A DNA stretch of 16,331 nt from Alphaproteobacteria bacterium. GTDB lineage: Bacteria > Pseudomonadota > Alphaproteobacteria > Micavibrionales > CSBR16-224. Shown here one piece after another: positions 7,071 through 14,274 of this stretch (positions within the stretch are counted from its first letter, which is position 1; each line of letters begins with the position of its first letter). The stretch covers positions 1 through 16,331 of the forward strand of contig SBHI01000126.1 in assembly GCA_006226225.1 (NCBI GenBank), given 5' to 3'. The notes beneath the pieces are model-generated. The model was given only the letters and a program-made list of their open reading frames with translations. It ran no database searches and was not told the origin of the DNA. A program made the position numbers and the translations under genes.

Positions 7071-9149
7071 TTATGCCAGCTTAGCCTTTACCTCATCGGC
7101 AACGGCCTTCGGCACTTGTTCATAATGATCGAAATGCATCGTGTACTGCGCACGGCCTTGGCTCATAGAACGCAGCGTGTTGATGTATCCGAACATATTG
7201 GCAAGCGGTACCATCGCAGACACCACTTTTGCATTGGCCCGATCGGTCATTTCCGAAATCTGGCCACGGCGGCTGTTCAGGTCGCCAATAATGTCACCCA
7301 TATAGTCTTCGGGTGTCACAACTTCGACTTTCATGACCGGCTCCAGCAGAACCGGACCTGATTGTGCAATACCTTCGCGGAAAGCCGCGCGGGCAGCGAT
7401 TTCAAATGCCAACACGGATGAATCCACATCGTGATAGGCACCATCAACCAGCGTTGCTTTAAAGTCAATCATCGGGAAGCCAGCCAGAACACCTGTTTCC
7501 TGTGCTGACAGCAGGCCTTTTTCCACACCCGGAATGTATTCACGGGGAACGGAACCACCAACGATCTTGCTTTCAAACTCATAACCCGCTCCGGGCTCTT
7601 GCGGTGCGAAATCAATGATAACGCGCGCAAACTGACCGGCACCACCACTTTGTTTCTTGTGGGTGTAGTCAATCTGGAACGGTTTCGTGATCGTTTCACG
7701 GTAAGCAACCTGCGGCGCACCGATATTTGCTTCAACTTTAAATTCACGTTTCATACGGTCAACGATAATGTCGAGGTGAAGCTCACCCATCCCTTTAATA
7801 ACCGTTTGACCCGTTTCGTGATCAACGCTGATACGGAAAGACGGATCTTCCGCTGCCAGACGTTGCAGAGCCGTAGACATTTTCTCCTGATCGGCTTTTG
7901 ATTTCGGCTCAACCGCAATCTCAATAACCGGATCCGGGAATTCCATACGCTCCAGAACGATCGGCTTGGACGGATCGCACAGCGTATCACCCGTTGTCGT
8001 ATCTTTCAGACCAACCAGCGCGACGATATCACCGGCTGTTGCCGTTTTGATATCTTCACGGTTGTTTGAGTGCATAAGCAGCATACGGCCGATACGCTCT
8101 TTTTTATCTTTCACCGAGTTTTGTACATAGCTACCAGCTTCCAACGTACCGGAATAGATACGCGCGAAAGTCAGGCTACCGACAAAGGGGTCGTTCATGA
8201 TTTTGAACGCCAGAGCCGAGAACGGCGCATCATCTGAAGGCGGACGTGTGTCCCCCTCATCCGAATCTACTTTCTTGCCATGAACATCACCGACATCCAG
8301 CGGTGACGGCATGAAATCGACAACAGCATCAAGAAGCGGCTGTACACCTTTGTTTTTAAAGGCTGTTCCACAAAGAACCGGAACAAATTTGCCTTTAATG
8401 GTTCCTTTGCGGATGCATTTTTTCAGTGTTGCAACATCGGGCTCGTTACCTTCAAGATAGGCTTCCATTGCCGCATCATCGAACTCAACAGCGGTTTCCA
8501 CCAGCTGCACACGGTATTCAGCCGCTTTGTCTTGCAGGTCTGCCGGGATATCGCGCTCTTCAAATTCCGCACCCAGCGTTTCCTCTTTCCAGACAATCGC
8601 TTTCATGCTGATGAGATCAATAACGCCCACGAAATCCGATTCAGCGCCGATTGGCAGCTGCAGAACCAAAGGTGTTGCACCGAGGCGGTTAACAATCATG
8701 TCAACGCAGCGATAGAAATCGGCACCGATACGATCCATTTTATTCACAAAGCACATACGGGGAACGCGGTACTTATCAGCCTGACGCCAAACCGTTTCCG
8801 ATTGCGGCTCAACACCTGCAACCGAGTCAAATACGGCAACTGCACCATCCAGAACACGCAGGCTGCGCTCAACTTCAATCGTGAAGTCAACGTGGCCAGG
8901 GGTGTCGATGATGTTAATGCGGTAGTCTTTCCAGAAACATGTCGTTGCAGCGGAGGTAATCGTGATACCACGCTCCTGCTCCTGCTCCATCCAGTCCATT
9001 GTGGCGGCGCCGTCATGCACTTCACCGATTTTGTAGGACTTACCGGTGTAGTACAGCACGCGCTCGGTCGTCGTCGTTTTACCGGCGTCGATATGAGCCA
9101 TAATGCCGATGTTGCGGTATTTCTCAAGTGGCGTATTGGTACCAGACAT
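7071..9149 (-). CDS. fusA: Elongation factor G
   Basis: EF-G is the GTPase that drives translocation and, with the ribosome recycling factor, splits post-termination ribosomes. At 692 residues it is full length. It shows AHIDAGKT at 18-25 (G1), RGITI in switch I, DTPGHVDF (G3) and NKMDR (G4). Domain IV carries the GGAGQFARV segment, and the C-terminal domain V contains DYMGDIIGDLNSRRG. It is the translation EF-G encoded beside rpsG and rpsL, not a TetM/RPP or EF-G2 paralogue. It starts 24 nt after rpsG. Confidence 0.99.
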   Translation of the reverse strand: MSGTNTPLEKYRNIGIMAHIDAGKTTTTERVLYYTGKSYKIGEVHDGAATMDWMEQEQERGITITSAATTCFWKDYRINIIDTPGHVDFTIEVERSLRVLDGAVAVFDSVAGVEPQSETVWRQADKYRVPRMCFVNKMDRIGADFYRCVDMIVNRLGATPLVLQLPIGAESDFVGVIDLISMKAIVWKEETLGAEFEERDIPADLQDKAAEYRVQLVETAVEFDDAAMEAYLEGNEPDVATLKKCIRKGTIKGKFVPVLCGTAFKNKGVQPLLDAVVDFMPSPLDVGDVHGKKVDSDEGDTRPPSDDAPFSALAFKIMNDPFVGSLTFARIYSGTLEAGSYVQNSVKDKKERIGRMLLMHSNNREDIKTATAGDIVALVGLKDTTTGDTLCDPSKPIVLERMEFPDPVIEIAVEPKSKADQEKMSTALQRLAAEDPSFRISVDHETGQTVIKGMGELHLDIIVDRMKREFKVEANIGAPQVAYRETITKPFQIDYTHKKQSGGAGQFARVIIDFAPQEPGAGYEFESKIVGGSVPREYIPGVEKGLLSAQETGVLAGFPMIDFKATLVDGAYHDVDSSVLAFEIAARAAFREGIAQSGPVLLEPVMKVEVVTPEDYMGDIIGDLNSRRGQISEMTDRANAKVVSAMVPLANMFGYINTLRSMSQGRAQYTMHFDHYEQVPKAVADEVKAKLA

Positions 9150-9173
9150 TGTTCTTCACTCTCCCTATTTCGC

Positions 9174-9644
9174 TTACCAGCGGTAATGTGCGAACGCTTT
9201 GTTCGCTTCCGCCATTTTATGCGTGTCTTCACGCTTTTTCACCGCCGTACCGCGGTCGTTTGATGCATCTTCCAGCTCACGTGCCAGACGATCAATCATT
9301 GTGGTCTCGGAACGTCCGCGTGCCGCATCGATAATCCAGCGGATCGCCATTGCCTGCTGCTTTTCGGGGCGGACTTCGGTCGGAACCTGATAAGTCGCAC
9401 CACCAACGCGGCGAGAGCGAACCTGAAGCGACGGCTTCACATTGTTCAGAGCATCATGGAACAGTTCCAGCGGCTCAACTTTTACGCGGCTCTGCAATTG
9501 CTCCATTGCGCCGTAAAAAATGCGCTCGGCCTTAGAACGTCTTCCGTCCTTCATAAGGCCGTTGATGAATTTTGCCACAACCGTATCCAAATATTTCGGA
9601 TCGGGGAGGACTGCTCGTTTTTCTGCTCTACGACGTCGGGACAT
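9174..9644 (-). CDS. rpsG: 30S ribosomal protein S7
   Basis: S7 nucleates assembly of the 30S head and lies at the E site beside S11. The 156-residue length is standard. Visible signatures are MSRRRRAEKR, PDPKYLDTVVAKFINGLMKDGR, the beta-hairpin region VKPSLQVRSRRVGGATYQVP at about 68-87, WIIDAARGRSE, and KREDTHKMAEANKAFAHYRW at the C-terminus. In E. coli S7 represses the str operon by binding between rpsL and rpsG. Here that gap is only 34 nt, too short for the large enteric structure. Confidence 0.98.
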   Translation of the reverse strand: MSRRRRAEKRAVLPDPKYLDTVVAKFINGLMKDGRRSKAERIFYGAMEQLQSRVKVEPLELFHDALNNVKPSLQVRSRRVGGATYQVPTEVRPEKQQAMAIRWIIDAARGRSETTMIDRLARELEDASNDRGTAVKKREDTHKMAEANKAFAHYRW

Positions 9645-9678
9645 AACTCTTTATTCCTTCTTATCCAAAACTCTTAAA

Positions 9679-10050
9679 TTACTTCGGACGTTTCGCGCCG
9701 TAGCGTGAACGTGCCTGTTTACGTTTATCAACACCCTGCGTATCCAGCGCACCACGGATAACCGTGTAGCGGACACCGGGAAGATCTTTACGACGACCGC
9801 CGCGCACCAGCACAACGGAGTGTTCTTGCAGGTTGTGACCGATACCCGGAATGTAAGTGGTCACTTCGCGTTTGTTGGTCAGGCGCACACGAGCGACTTT
9901 CCGCAAAGCCGAGTTCGGCTTTTTCGGGGTTGTCGTGTAAACGCGGACACATACACCACGCTTTTGCGGGTTGGCTTTCAGATCCGGCGTTTTCGTCTTC
10001 TTGACGACTGGCTTACGCCCTTTACGTACAAGCTGGTTAATCGTGGGCAT
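9679..10050 (-). CDS. rpsL: 30S ribosomal protein S12
   Basis: S12 sits at the decoding centre and controls accuracy. The 123-residue protein has TTTPKKPNSALRKVARV at 39-55 and HNLQEHSVVLVRGGR at 72-86, then KDLPGVRY. Lys43 and Lys88 (Met counted), the positions mutated in streptomycin resistance, are both the sensitive wild-type residue, and the RimO-modified aspartate is Asp89. Residue 87 is Arg where most bacteria have Val, and residue 96 is Thr where His is usual. It is the first gene of the str operon, with a strong AAGGAAAGG ribosome binding site and a promoter about 240 nt upstream. Confidence 0.98.
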   Translation of the reverse strand: MPTINQLVRKGRKPVVKKTKTPDLKANPQKRGVCVRVYTTTPKKPNSALRKVARVRLTNKREVTTYIPGIGHNLQEHSVVLVRGGRRKDLPGVRYTVIRGALDTQGVDKRKQARSRYGAKRPK

Positions 10051-10277
10051 TTTGCGCCTTTCCTTTTCAATTTTAACCTTAGTAACATTATAGTCCTGAG
10101 ACAGATAGCCTGACGCGGCTGCGAATGCAACAGAAAAAAGAGCAACAACTTATCTGTGCTCTCTGGCGACCATCTCTGTTCGGTCGCCTCTTCTGTGTTT
10201 CTTTGTCTGCGGTGATGCGCAGACTGCGTCTAGGCCTTAACATTACGGCCTACAGCCAGTCTATCCTTACGAGACTT
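10051..10277 (-). promoter_or_regulatory. Structured rpsL leader with four hairpins
   Basis: Between the predicted transcription start and rpsL lie about 227 nt without a gene, holding four hairpins in transcript order. The first is TAGGCC/GGCCTA (10231-10252, loop 10). The second is GTCTGCG/CGCAGAC (10205-10224, loop 6). The third is GGCGACC/GGTCGCC (10165-10188, loop 10). The fourth is AGAGCA/TGCTCT (10139-10162, loop 12), extendable by a G-U pair and running into a T-run at 10134-10139, which makes it resemble a weak intrinsic terminator. All four stems are perfect. The layout suggests an attenuator or protein-binding autoregulatory leader, an inference from structure alone. Confidence 0.5.
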
Positions 10278-10283
10278 GCGCGG

Positions 10284-10311
10284 AATATATCACGTTTTTA
10301 CGGAACGTCAA
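10284..10311 (-). promoter_or_regulatory. Sigma-70-type promoter of the str operon
   Basis: On the minus strand, TTGACG (10306-10311, 5 of 6 consensus bases) is followed after 16 nt by TATATT (10284-10289, 5 of 6). The region just upstream of the -35 (10312-10345) is rich in A and T tracts, as in UP elements of strong ribosomal promoters. The predicted start is near 10277, about 227 nt before rpsL. No better promoter is seen closer to the gene. Confidence 0.7.
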
Positions 10312-10372
10312 GCAGAAAATTGCATAAAAACAGTTTTTTTATTGCGATAATGCGGAACACCGCCTTTTCCTT

Positions 10373-10525
10373 TTAAACGTCGCACCAAAAGCTGCTGGAA
10401 AACAGCACCGGCACCGCCATGATTTCCAGCCGTCCGACCAGTATACCTGCCACCATTATCGGAAAAAACATAAAGAAAGACAGCCCGATCAGGCAAAGAC
10501 CGTATGTGATAAAAATCGTACGCAT
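10373..10525 (-). CDS. Small hydrophobic protein, possible TrkH N-terminal relic
   Basis: A 50-codon frame from ATG to TAA encodes MRTIFITYGLCLIGLSFFMF followed by FPIMVAGILVGRLE and a short tail ending SFWCDV. It has one long membrane segment (about residues 4-30). The layout, a short start, GLxLxGLxxFMxFPxMV, then an acidic turn, resembles the first helix of TrkH/KtrB potassium transporters, but the protein stops after about 50 residues. It may be a decayed remnant, a genuine small membrane protein, or chance. The ribosome binding site is weak (AAGGA about 15 nt upstream). It lies just upstream of the rpsL promoter on the same strand. A frame in another register at 10308-10496 is its shadow. 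Confidence 0.35.
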   Translation of the reverse strand: MRTIFITYGLCLIGLSFFMFFPIMVAGILVGRLEIMAVPVLFSSSFWCDV

Positions 10526-10644
10526 TTTATCGGCCAGCTATCCTTTTTTACACTGTTATTTTTACTTATGGATATGAGTGGGCATAGATTGCGCCGATGT
10601 GCGCCGCTTGTCAAGAAATCCGCACATCAGTGATAAGACAAAAT

Positions 10645-10675
10645 CACAAATGGCGGAACTGCAAAGCCCCGCCAT
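10645..10675 (-). terminator. Likely terminator after the ureohydrolase gene
   Basis: On the minus strand, ATGGCGG (10669-10675) pairs perfectly with CCGCCAT (10650-10656) over a 12-nt loop, beginning about 25 nt after the stop codon, and is followed by a moderately T-rich TTTGTGATTTTG. This would end the decarboxylase operon. The rest of the 10526-10700 interval shows no other gene or recognisable site. Confidence 0.5.
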
Positions 10676-10700
10676 CTTGATAGAATACATATCTGCCGTA

Positions 10701-11684
10701 TTACAGACGAATACCCGTCCAGTCCGGCGGCGCAGGCATTGGCCCACAGCACAAGGACAAAATACGGTAACACAGCTTGGCCACCGTAAAGTCGCAGCCG
10801 TGCAAGCCGTCGATCGGTGCCAGTTCAACCACATCCGCCCCGACAAATTGTGGATTGTTTTTGCGGACAGCCAGCAGAACCTGCATGACATCATCCCAAT
10901 CCAGCCCGCCCGGTTCAGGCGTGCCGGTTGCGGGCATCAGCGCTGCGTCAAACGCATCGACATCAAAGCTGATATAAACAGGCCCTGTTCCGACGGCTTT
11001 GGCAACATCTTCCGCCGTCCAGCCTGCGCGGCGCATGCAGGACCAGAAGATTTTGACGCGGTCATTCTGCCATTCCGTCGCACAGAACGGGATTTCCCCG
11101 TCGGAAATATTGCGGATGCCGACAGACACCAGCCGCACCTGCGGAAAATCGAGACAACGCCGTAAAGCGGCAGCATGTGAATAATGCTCTCCGTCATATC
11201 CGTCACGCAGATCGGCGTGGGCATCGAAATGCAGAATGGTCAGACCTTCGGGATGACGATCGGCAACCGCTTTCACGGCACCGGGGCTAATGCCGTGTTC
11301 CCCACCCAGAATCAGCGGGAATTTTCCGGCATCCATCATCGCACCGACCTGCGCCTCCAGCGCGGCAAGCGCCATCGGCATATCCTGATACACGGACAGA
11401 TCCGTAGGCGCAATCGTCGCCACACCGTAATCATGCACCGGCTCGGACCACCACCATTCGTCAAACAACTCGACCTGATGTGAAGCCTCAATGATGGCTT
11501 GCGGCCCCTCTCCCGCACCGCCGCCATAGCTGACGGTACGTTCAAGACCAAAAGGCAATATCCATGCAGCCGCCGCAGCCGGGTCGGGCGCTTCTGCGCC
11601 CTCCAGACCGAGGAAGCCGTCCTCCTGCGGCAGAAAATCAAAATCCGCCGCAGGGTTTTCTTGCGTTTTAACCTTTAAAGACAT
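10701..11684 (-). CDS. Agmatinase-like ureohydrolase
   Basis: This is an arginase/agmatinase-fold enzyme of 327 residues that should hydrolyse a guanidino group to an amine plus urea with a binuclear manganese centre. The metal motifs are present: GGEH at 127-130, DAHAD at 154-158 and SFDVD at 239-243, followed by TGTPEPGG at 253-260. In the family the last region usually reads DPAxAPGTG; here it is DAALMPATG. Agmatine is the simplest substrate, but guanidinobutyrate or a guanidino-triamine cannot be excluded. The open frame extends 30 codons upstream; the start at 11684 is preferred because AAGGAGA (11692-11698) sits 7 nt before it and the extra residues are not family-like. It overlaps the upstream gene by 17 nt, which suggests translational coupling. 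Confidence 0.88.
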   Translation of the reverse strand: MSLKVKTQENPAADFDFLPQEDGFLGLEGAEAPDPAAAAAWILPFGLERTVSYGGGAGEGPQAIIEASHQVELFDEWWWSEPVHDYGVATIAPTDLSVYQDMPMALAALEAQVGAMMDAGKFPLILGGEHGISPGAVKAVADRHPEGLTILHFDAHADLRDGYDGEHYSHAAALRRCLDFPQVRLVSVGIRNISDGEIPFCATEWQNDRVKIFWSCMRRAGWTAEDVAKAVGTGPVYISFDVDAFDAALMPATGTPEPGGLDWDDVMQVLLAVRKNNPQFVGADVVELAPIDGLHGCDFTVAKLCYRILSLCCGPMPAPPDWTGIRL

Positions 11685-12726
11685 CAGCCAGTCTCCTTGC
11701 CTGACGGTTTTTCCAATGACCGCGGTGATAAGCGTCGCTGGCCAGCAGCGGCAATACCGAGGTTGCCTCCGCAAACACCATTTGTTCCAGCGCGATATCG
11801 ACCTTACCCCATGAGCAGGCTTCCTTCAATGTGGAGGAACTGCAAGCACCGTCACGCACATCCGCCACCGTAATCTGGATGGCATATTTATGCATCGGCA
11901 CCTCATGGCCAAGAATCTCGGCGCAGACAACCGTGTCCTGTGCGAAGTTTTTCGGCACACCGCCACCGATCATCAACAGACCGGATGTTCCGGTTTTGAT
12001 TTTCAGTTCGGTCAGTTCGCGGAAATCGGCAATCGAGTCGAGAACCATATGATTGCCCGGGTTATTGACCTGATGTTTTACAAGGCCGAAACCGGCACTG
12101 GAATCGGTAAAGGCCGGACAAAAGATCGGCACGCCTTTTTCAAAAGCCAGCTTCACCAGTGAATTTTCTTTTTTGCCGTGCTCGGTCAGGTAACGTCCCA
12201 TTTCGGCAATAAACGCGCGACTGGAATAAGCTTTCGGCTCCAGACCGTCAGCAATTGCCTGAATGGTATGGTCGCAAGCTTGCAGGTCTTCCTCGTCAAT
12301 ATAGGTGTCGTAGATACGGTCGATATACATGTCGCGCAAAACGCGGTCATCGACGCTGGCGGATGCCTGATAATGTTTAAAGCCCATACCTTCGAAAAAG
12401 TCCATATCCACAATCGACGCACCGGTGGAAACAATGGCATCAACCATATTGTGCTTCACCAGATCCGCATACAGATCCATGCAGCCGCCCGCAGATGTCG
12501 AACCGGCCAGTGTCAGAATAACCATACAATCCGGATCAGCCAGCATCGCGTTATAGATATCCGTTGCCCGCGCCAGATCACGCGAGGTAAAGGACATGTG
12601 ACGCATCTGGTCTACAATCGGACGCGCATCAAAGCTTTTGATGTCGATATGTTGAACTTCCTTGCTGAGCAGCGCCTGTTTTTCAGGATGCATCAGGTCT
12701 TCATTCGTGTTTGCAATTTGTGCCAT
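11668..12726 (-). CDS. Deoxyhypusine synthase-family polyamine enzyme
   Basis: This 352-residue protein belongs to the deoxyhypusine synthase family, NAD-dependent enzymes that move an aminobutyl group through a lysine imine. Family landmarks are the NAD-binding LAGSTSAGG at 73-81, NMVDAIVSTGA at 93-103, PAFTDSS at 204-210, LLMIGGGVPKN at 250-260, and the catalytic SWGK with Lys308. In archaea and eukaryotes the acceptor is IF5A, which bacteria lack, so a small amine is the likely acceptor, giving homospermidine or a related triamine. Two residues binding spermidine in the human enzyme appear changed (see findings). It starts 25 nt after the decarboxylase with an ideal AAGGAGG 8 nt upstream. 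Family assignment is firm; the reaction is inferred. Confidence 0.92.
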   Translation of the reverse strand: MAQIANTNEDLMHPEKQALLSKEVQHIDIKSFDARPIVDQMRHMSFTSRDLARATDIYNAMLADPDCMVILTLAGSTSAGGCMDLYADLVKHNMVDAIVSTGASIVDMDFFEGMGFKHYQASASVDDRVLRDMYIDRIYDTYIDEEDLQACDHTIQAIADGLEPKAYSSRAFIAEMGRYLTEHGKKENSLVKLAFEKGVPIFCPAFTDSSAGFGLVKHQVNNPGNHMVLDSIADFRELTELKIKTGTSGLLMIGGGVPKNFAQDTVVCAEILGHEVPMHKYAIQITVADVRDGACSSSTLKEACSWGKVDIALEQMVFAEATSVLPLLASDAYHRGHWKNRQARRLADVFKG

Positions 12727-12751
12727 TGGTCTTTCCTCCTTGGTTTTATCG

Positions 12752-13993
12752 TTACTTGTTTTGTTTTCGTTGTTTTATCGGTTTGACGGGTCTTGCGCCG
12801 GGCATATTGAGCACCAGAAAACCGGCTGCTCCAAACCCGTTGAAATCCGTCCGCAGGCACTGTGAATAAGCACCTGCCTGTTTGATTTCGATCCAGTCAC
12901 CTGCTTTGATCTCGTCAGGCAGTATGAAAGGACCCTCCATCATGTCGATGGAATCGCAGGTCGGCCCTGCGAAACGGAATGCTGTCGTCACACCCGACTC
13001 CGTCTGCCCGCCATCGCGGGCAATGCGGCGCACGGGATAACGCCAGCGCAAAGACGGGCCGGCATCGAACAAGCCGCCATAGACTCCGTCATTGATATAA
13101 AGAAGATCGCCGCGCCGTTGTTCCACGCGCACGATCAGACTCATGCAATCGGCGACCAGCGCCCGCCCCGGCTCCGCCATCAGCTGCATATGCTGCAGAT
13201 TGTGCAGCAGCAGTGCGGAACGGATTTCATGAAAAATCGCGGGCAAAGACGGTGTGCGCTCCAGATAACGCGCAGGAAAACCACCGCCCAGATCAAGAAT
13301 ATCAACAGAAACATCCGCCGTGGCAATTACCCCTGCCGCAACAGCAACCGCGCGCGCATAGGCGCCGGTATCGGTATTTTGCGTCCCGACATGAAAGGCC
13401 AGCCCCAATTTGCGGCAGACCGGACGGCAGGCCTGCAGCAGCGCCGCAGCCTCTTCCGGCAAAGCGCCGAATTTTGACGAGAAATCAAGAGCCGCCTTGC
13501 CGTTTTTCGGCAGACCCAAACGTACAAAAAGTTCCAGATCCTGCGCGAGCTCCGTCGCACGCAGAATTTTATACAGCTCATCCACATGATCCAGCACAAA
13601 GGCGCGCACACCGTAATCATGATAGGCGGCGGCAATATCCTCAGGCGCTTTCACAGGATGCATGAAGAACAGCTTGGCTTGCGGCGCAGCAGCACGGGCA
13701 GCGCGGATTTCGGCAAGAGAGGCAACATCAAAGGCGGCAATCCCCTCTGCAGCCAGCACCTCCAGCACAGCAGGATGCGGGTTACATTTCACGGCATAGG
13801 CGATCTCACCGCCAAAACTGGCAGCAAAACGGCGATAACTTTGCGCCAGCCGTGCCGCATCAAAAACATAAAGCGGCTGTTGCGGTGCCAGCGCCTTAAT
13901 TTGCGCATCCACCCGCGGAACAGATACGCGCGCAGCGGGGCGGGCATTCAAGAGAGGTGAGGTCTGCCGGATGTCGTCCATTGCCTTTGCCAT
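12752..13993 (-). CDS. Fold-type III ornithine/lysine decarboxylase
   Basis: A 413-residue PLP enzyme of the alanine-racemase-fold (eukaryotic-type ODC) group, which decarboxylates ornithine to putrescine or lysine to cadaverine. Lys69 in AVKCNPHP should bind PLP. HVGTQ is at 201-205, the phosphate-binding GGGFPARY at 236-243, EPGR at 274-277, the catalytic cysteine region GPTCDSID at 343-350 (Cys346, Asp347), and FNGF at 384-387. An N-terminal stretch of about 30 residues precedes the barrel. The first ATG has a purine-rich GGGGGAGAG just upstream, which overlaps the stop of the upstream frame. It leads the polyamine operon and should feed putrescine to the next gene. Ornithine versus lysine preference is not readable. 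Confidence 0.93.
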   Translation of the reverse strand: MAKAMDDIRQTSPLLNARPAARVSVPRVDAQIKALAPQQPLYVFDAARLAQSYRRFAASFGGEIAYAVKCNPHPAVLEVLAAEGIAAFDVASLAEIRAARAAAPQAKLFFMHPVKAPEDIAAAYHDYGVRAFVLDHVDELYKILRATELAQDLELFVRLGLPKNGKAALDFSSKFGALPEEAAALLQACRPVCRKLGLAFHVGTQNTDTGAYARAVAVAAGVIATADVSVDILDLGGGFPARYLERTPSLPAIFHEIRSALLLHNLQHMQLMAEPGRALVADCMSLIVRVEQRRGDLLYINDGVYGGLFDAGPSLRWRYPVRRIARDGGQTESGVTTAFRFAGPTCDSIDMMEGPFILPDEIKAGDWIEIKQAGAYSQCLRTDFNGFGAAGFLVLNMPGARPVKPIKQRKQNK

Positions 13994-14268
13994 GCCGCTC
14001 TCCCCCTATGCCGTCTTGCAGGCATAAAAAAGACCGCTCCGCAAAATACGGACCGGCGTGACAAAAACGCGAAGATTTTGTTTACCGCCGACGTCCGCTT
14101 TGCAGCAACGTCGGCCATTGACAATTTCCGGGTTCGGAGGAGCACGCTCCCCGCCAACAGCAAGTTCGGTCATCAACGAGACCCTTTCAAATAAGAGGGG
14201 GATCAACCCCGGTTACCAAAGGTACGTCGTAGCATAACCTGCAATGGGCCATCGGCACGTGCGTATAC
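13994..14268 (-). ncRNA. Structured leader of the decarboxylase operon (speF-motif candidate)
   Basis: A leader of about 275 nt lies between the predicted start and the decarboxylase. Its hairpins, in transcript order, are GGGG/CCCC around TTGAT (14198-14210), GGAGC/GCTCC (14139-14150), and a perfect 8-bp stem GCCGACGT/ACGTCGGC with a 13-nt loop (14087-14115). A short TCCG/CGGA stem (14038-14052) follows, then GCGGTC and six T's (14026-14031), 30-odd bases before the start codon. Alphaproteobacterial ornithine decarboxylase genes are known to carry a conserved leader RNA, the speF motif; position and length agree, but I could not compare it to the consensus. Confidence 0.55.
14006..14173 (-). 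CDS. Possible 55-residue leader peptide upstream of the decarboxylase
   Basis: An ATG frame with AAAGGG at a spacing of 8 nt encodes 55 residues beginning MTELAVGGERAPPNPE and ending GLFYACKTA. Its TAG stop overlaps the purine-rich site used by the decarboxylase, 12 nt before that start codon. No family is recognised and there is no membrane segment; three cysteines and many arginines are visible. It covers most of the structured leader, so it may be a regulatory leader peptide comparable in principle to other polyamine-sensing upstream frames, or an open frame by chance inside a structured RNA. Confidence 0.35.
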   Translation of the reverse strand: MTELAVGGERAPPNPEIVNGRRCCKADVGGKQNLRVFVTPVRILRSGLFYACKTA

Positions 14269-14274
14269 AGTTTC

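Noticed and set aside
10308..10496. A 62-codon minus-strand frame upstream of rpsL
   Set aside because: It is out of register with the more coherent hydrophobic frame at 10373-10525 and looks like a shadow of it.
11685..11774. N-terminal extension of the ureohydrolase frame
   Set aside because: The 30 extra residues are the shadow of the upstream gene's C-terminus, and an ideal AAGGAGA precedes the internal ATG at 11684.
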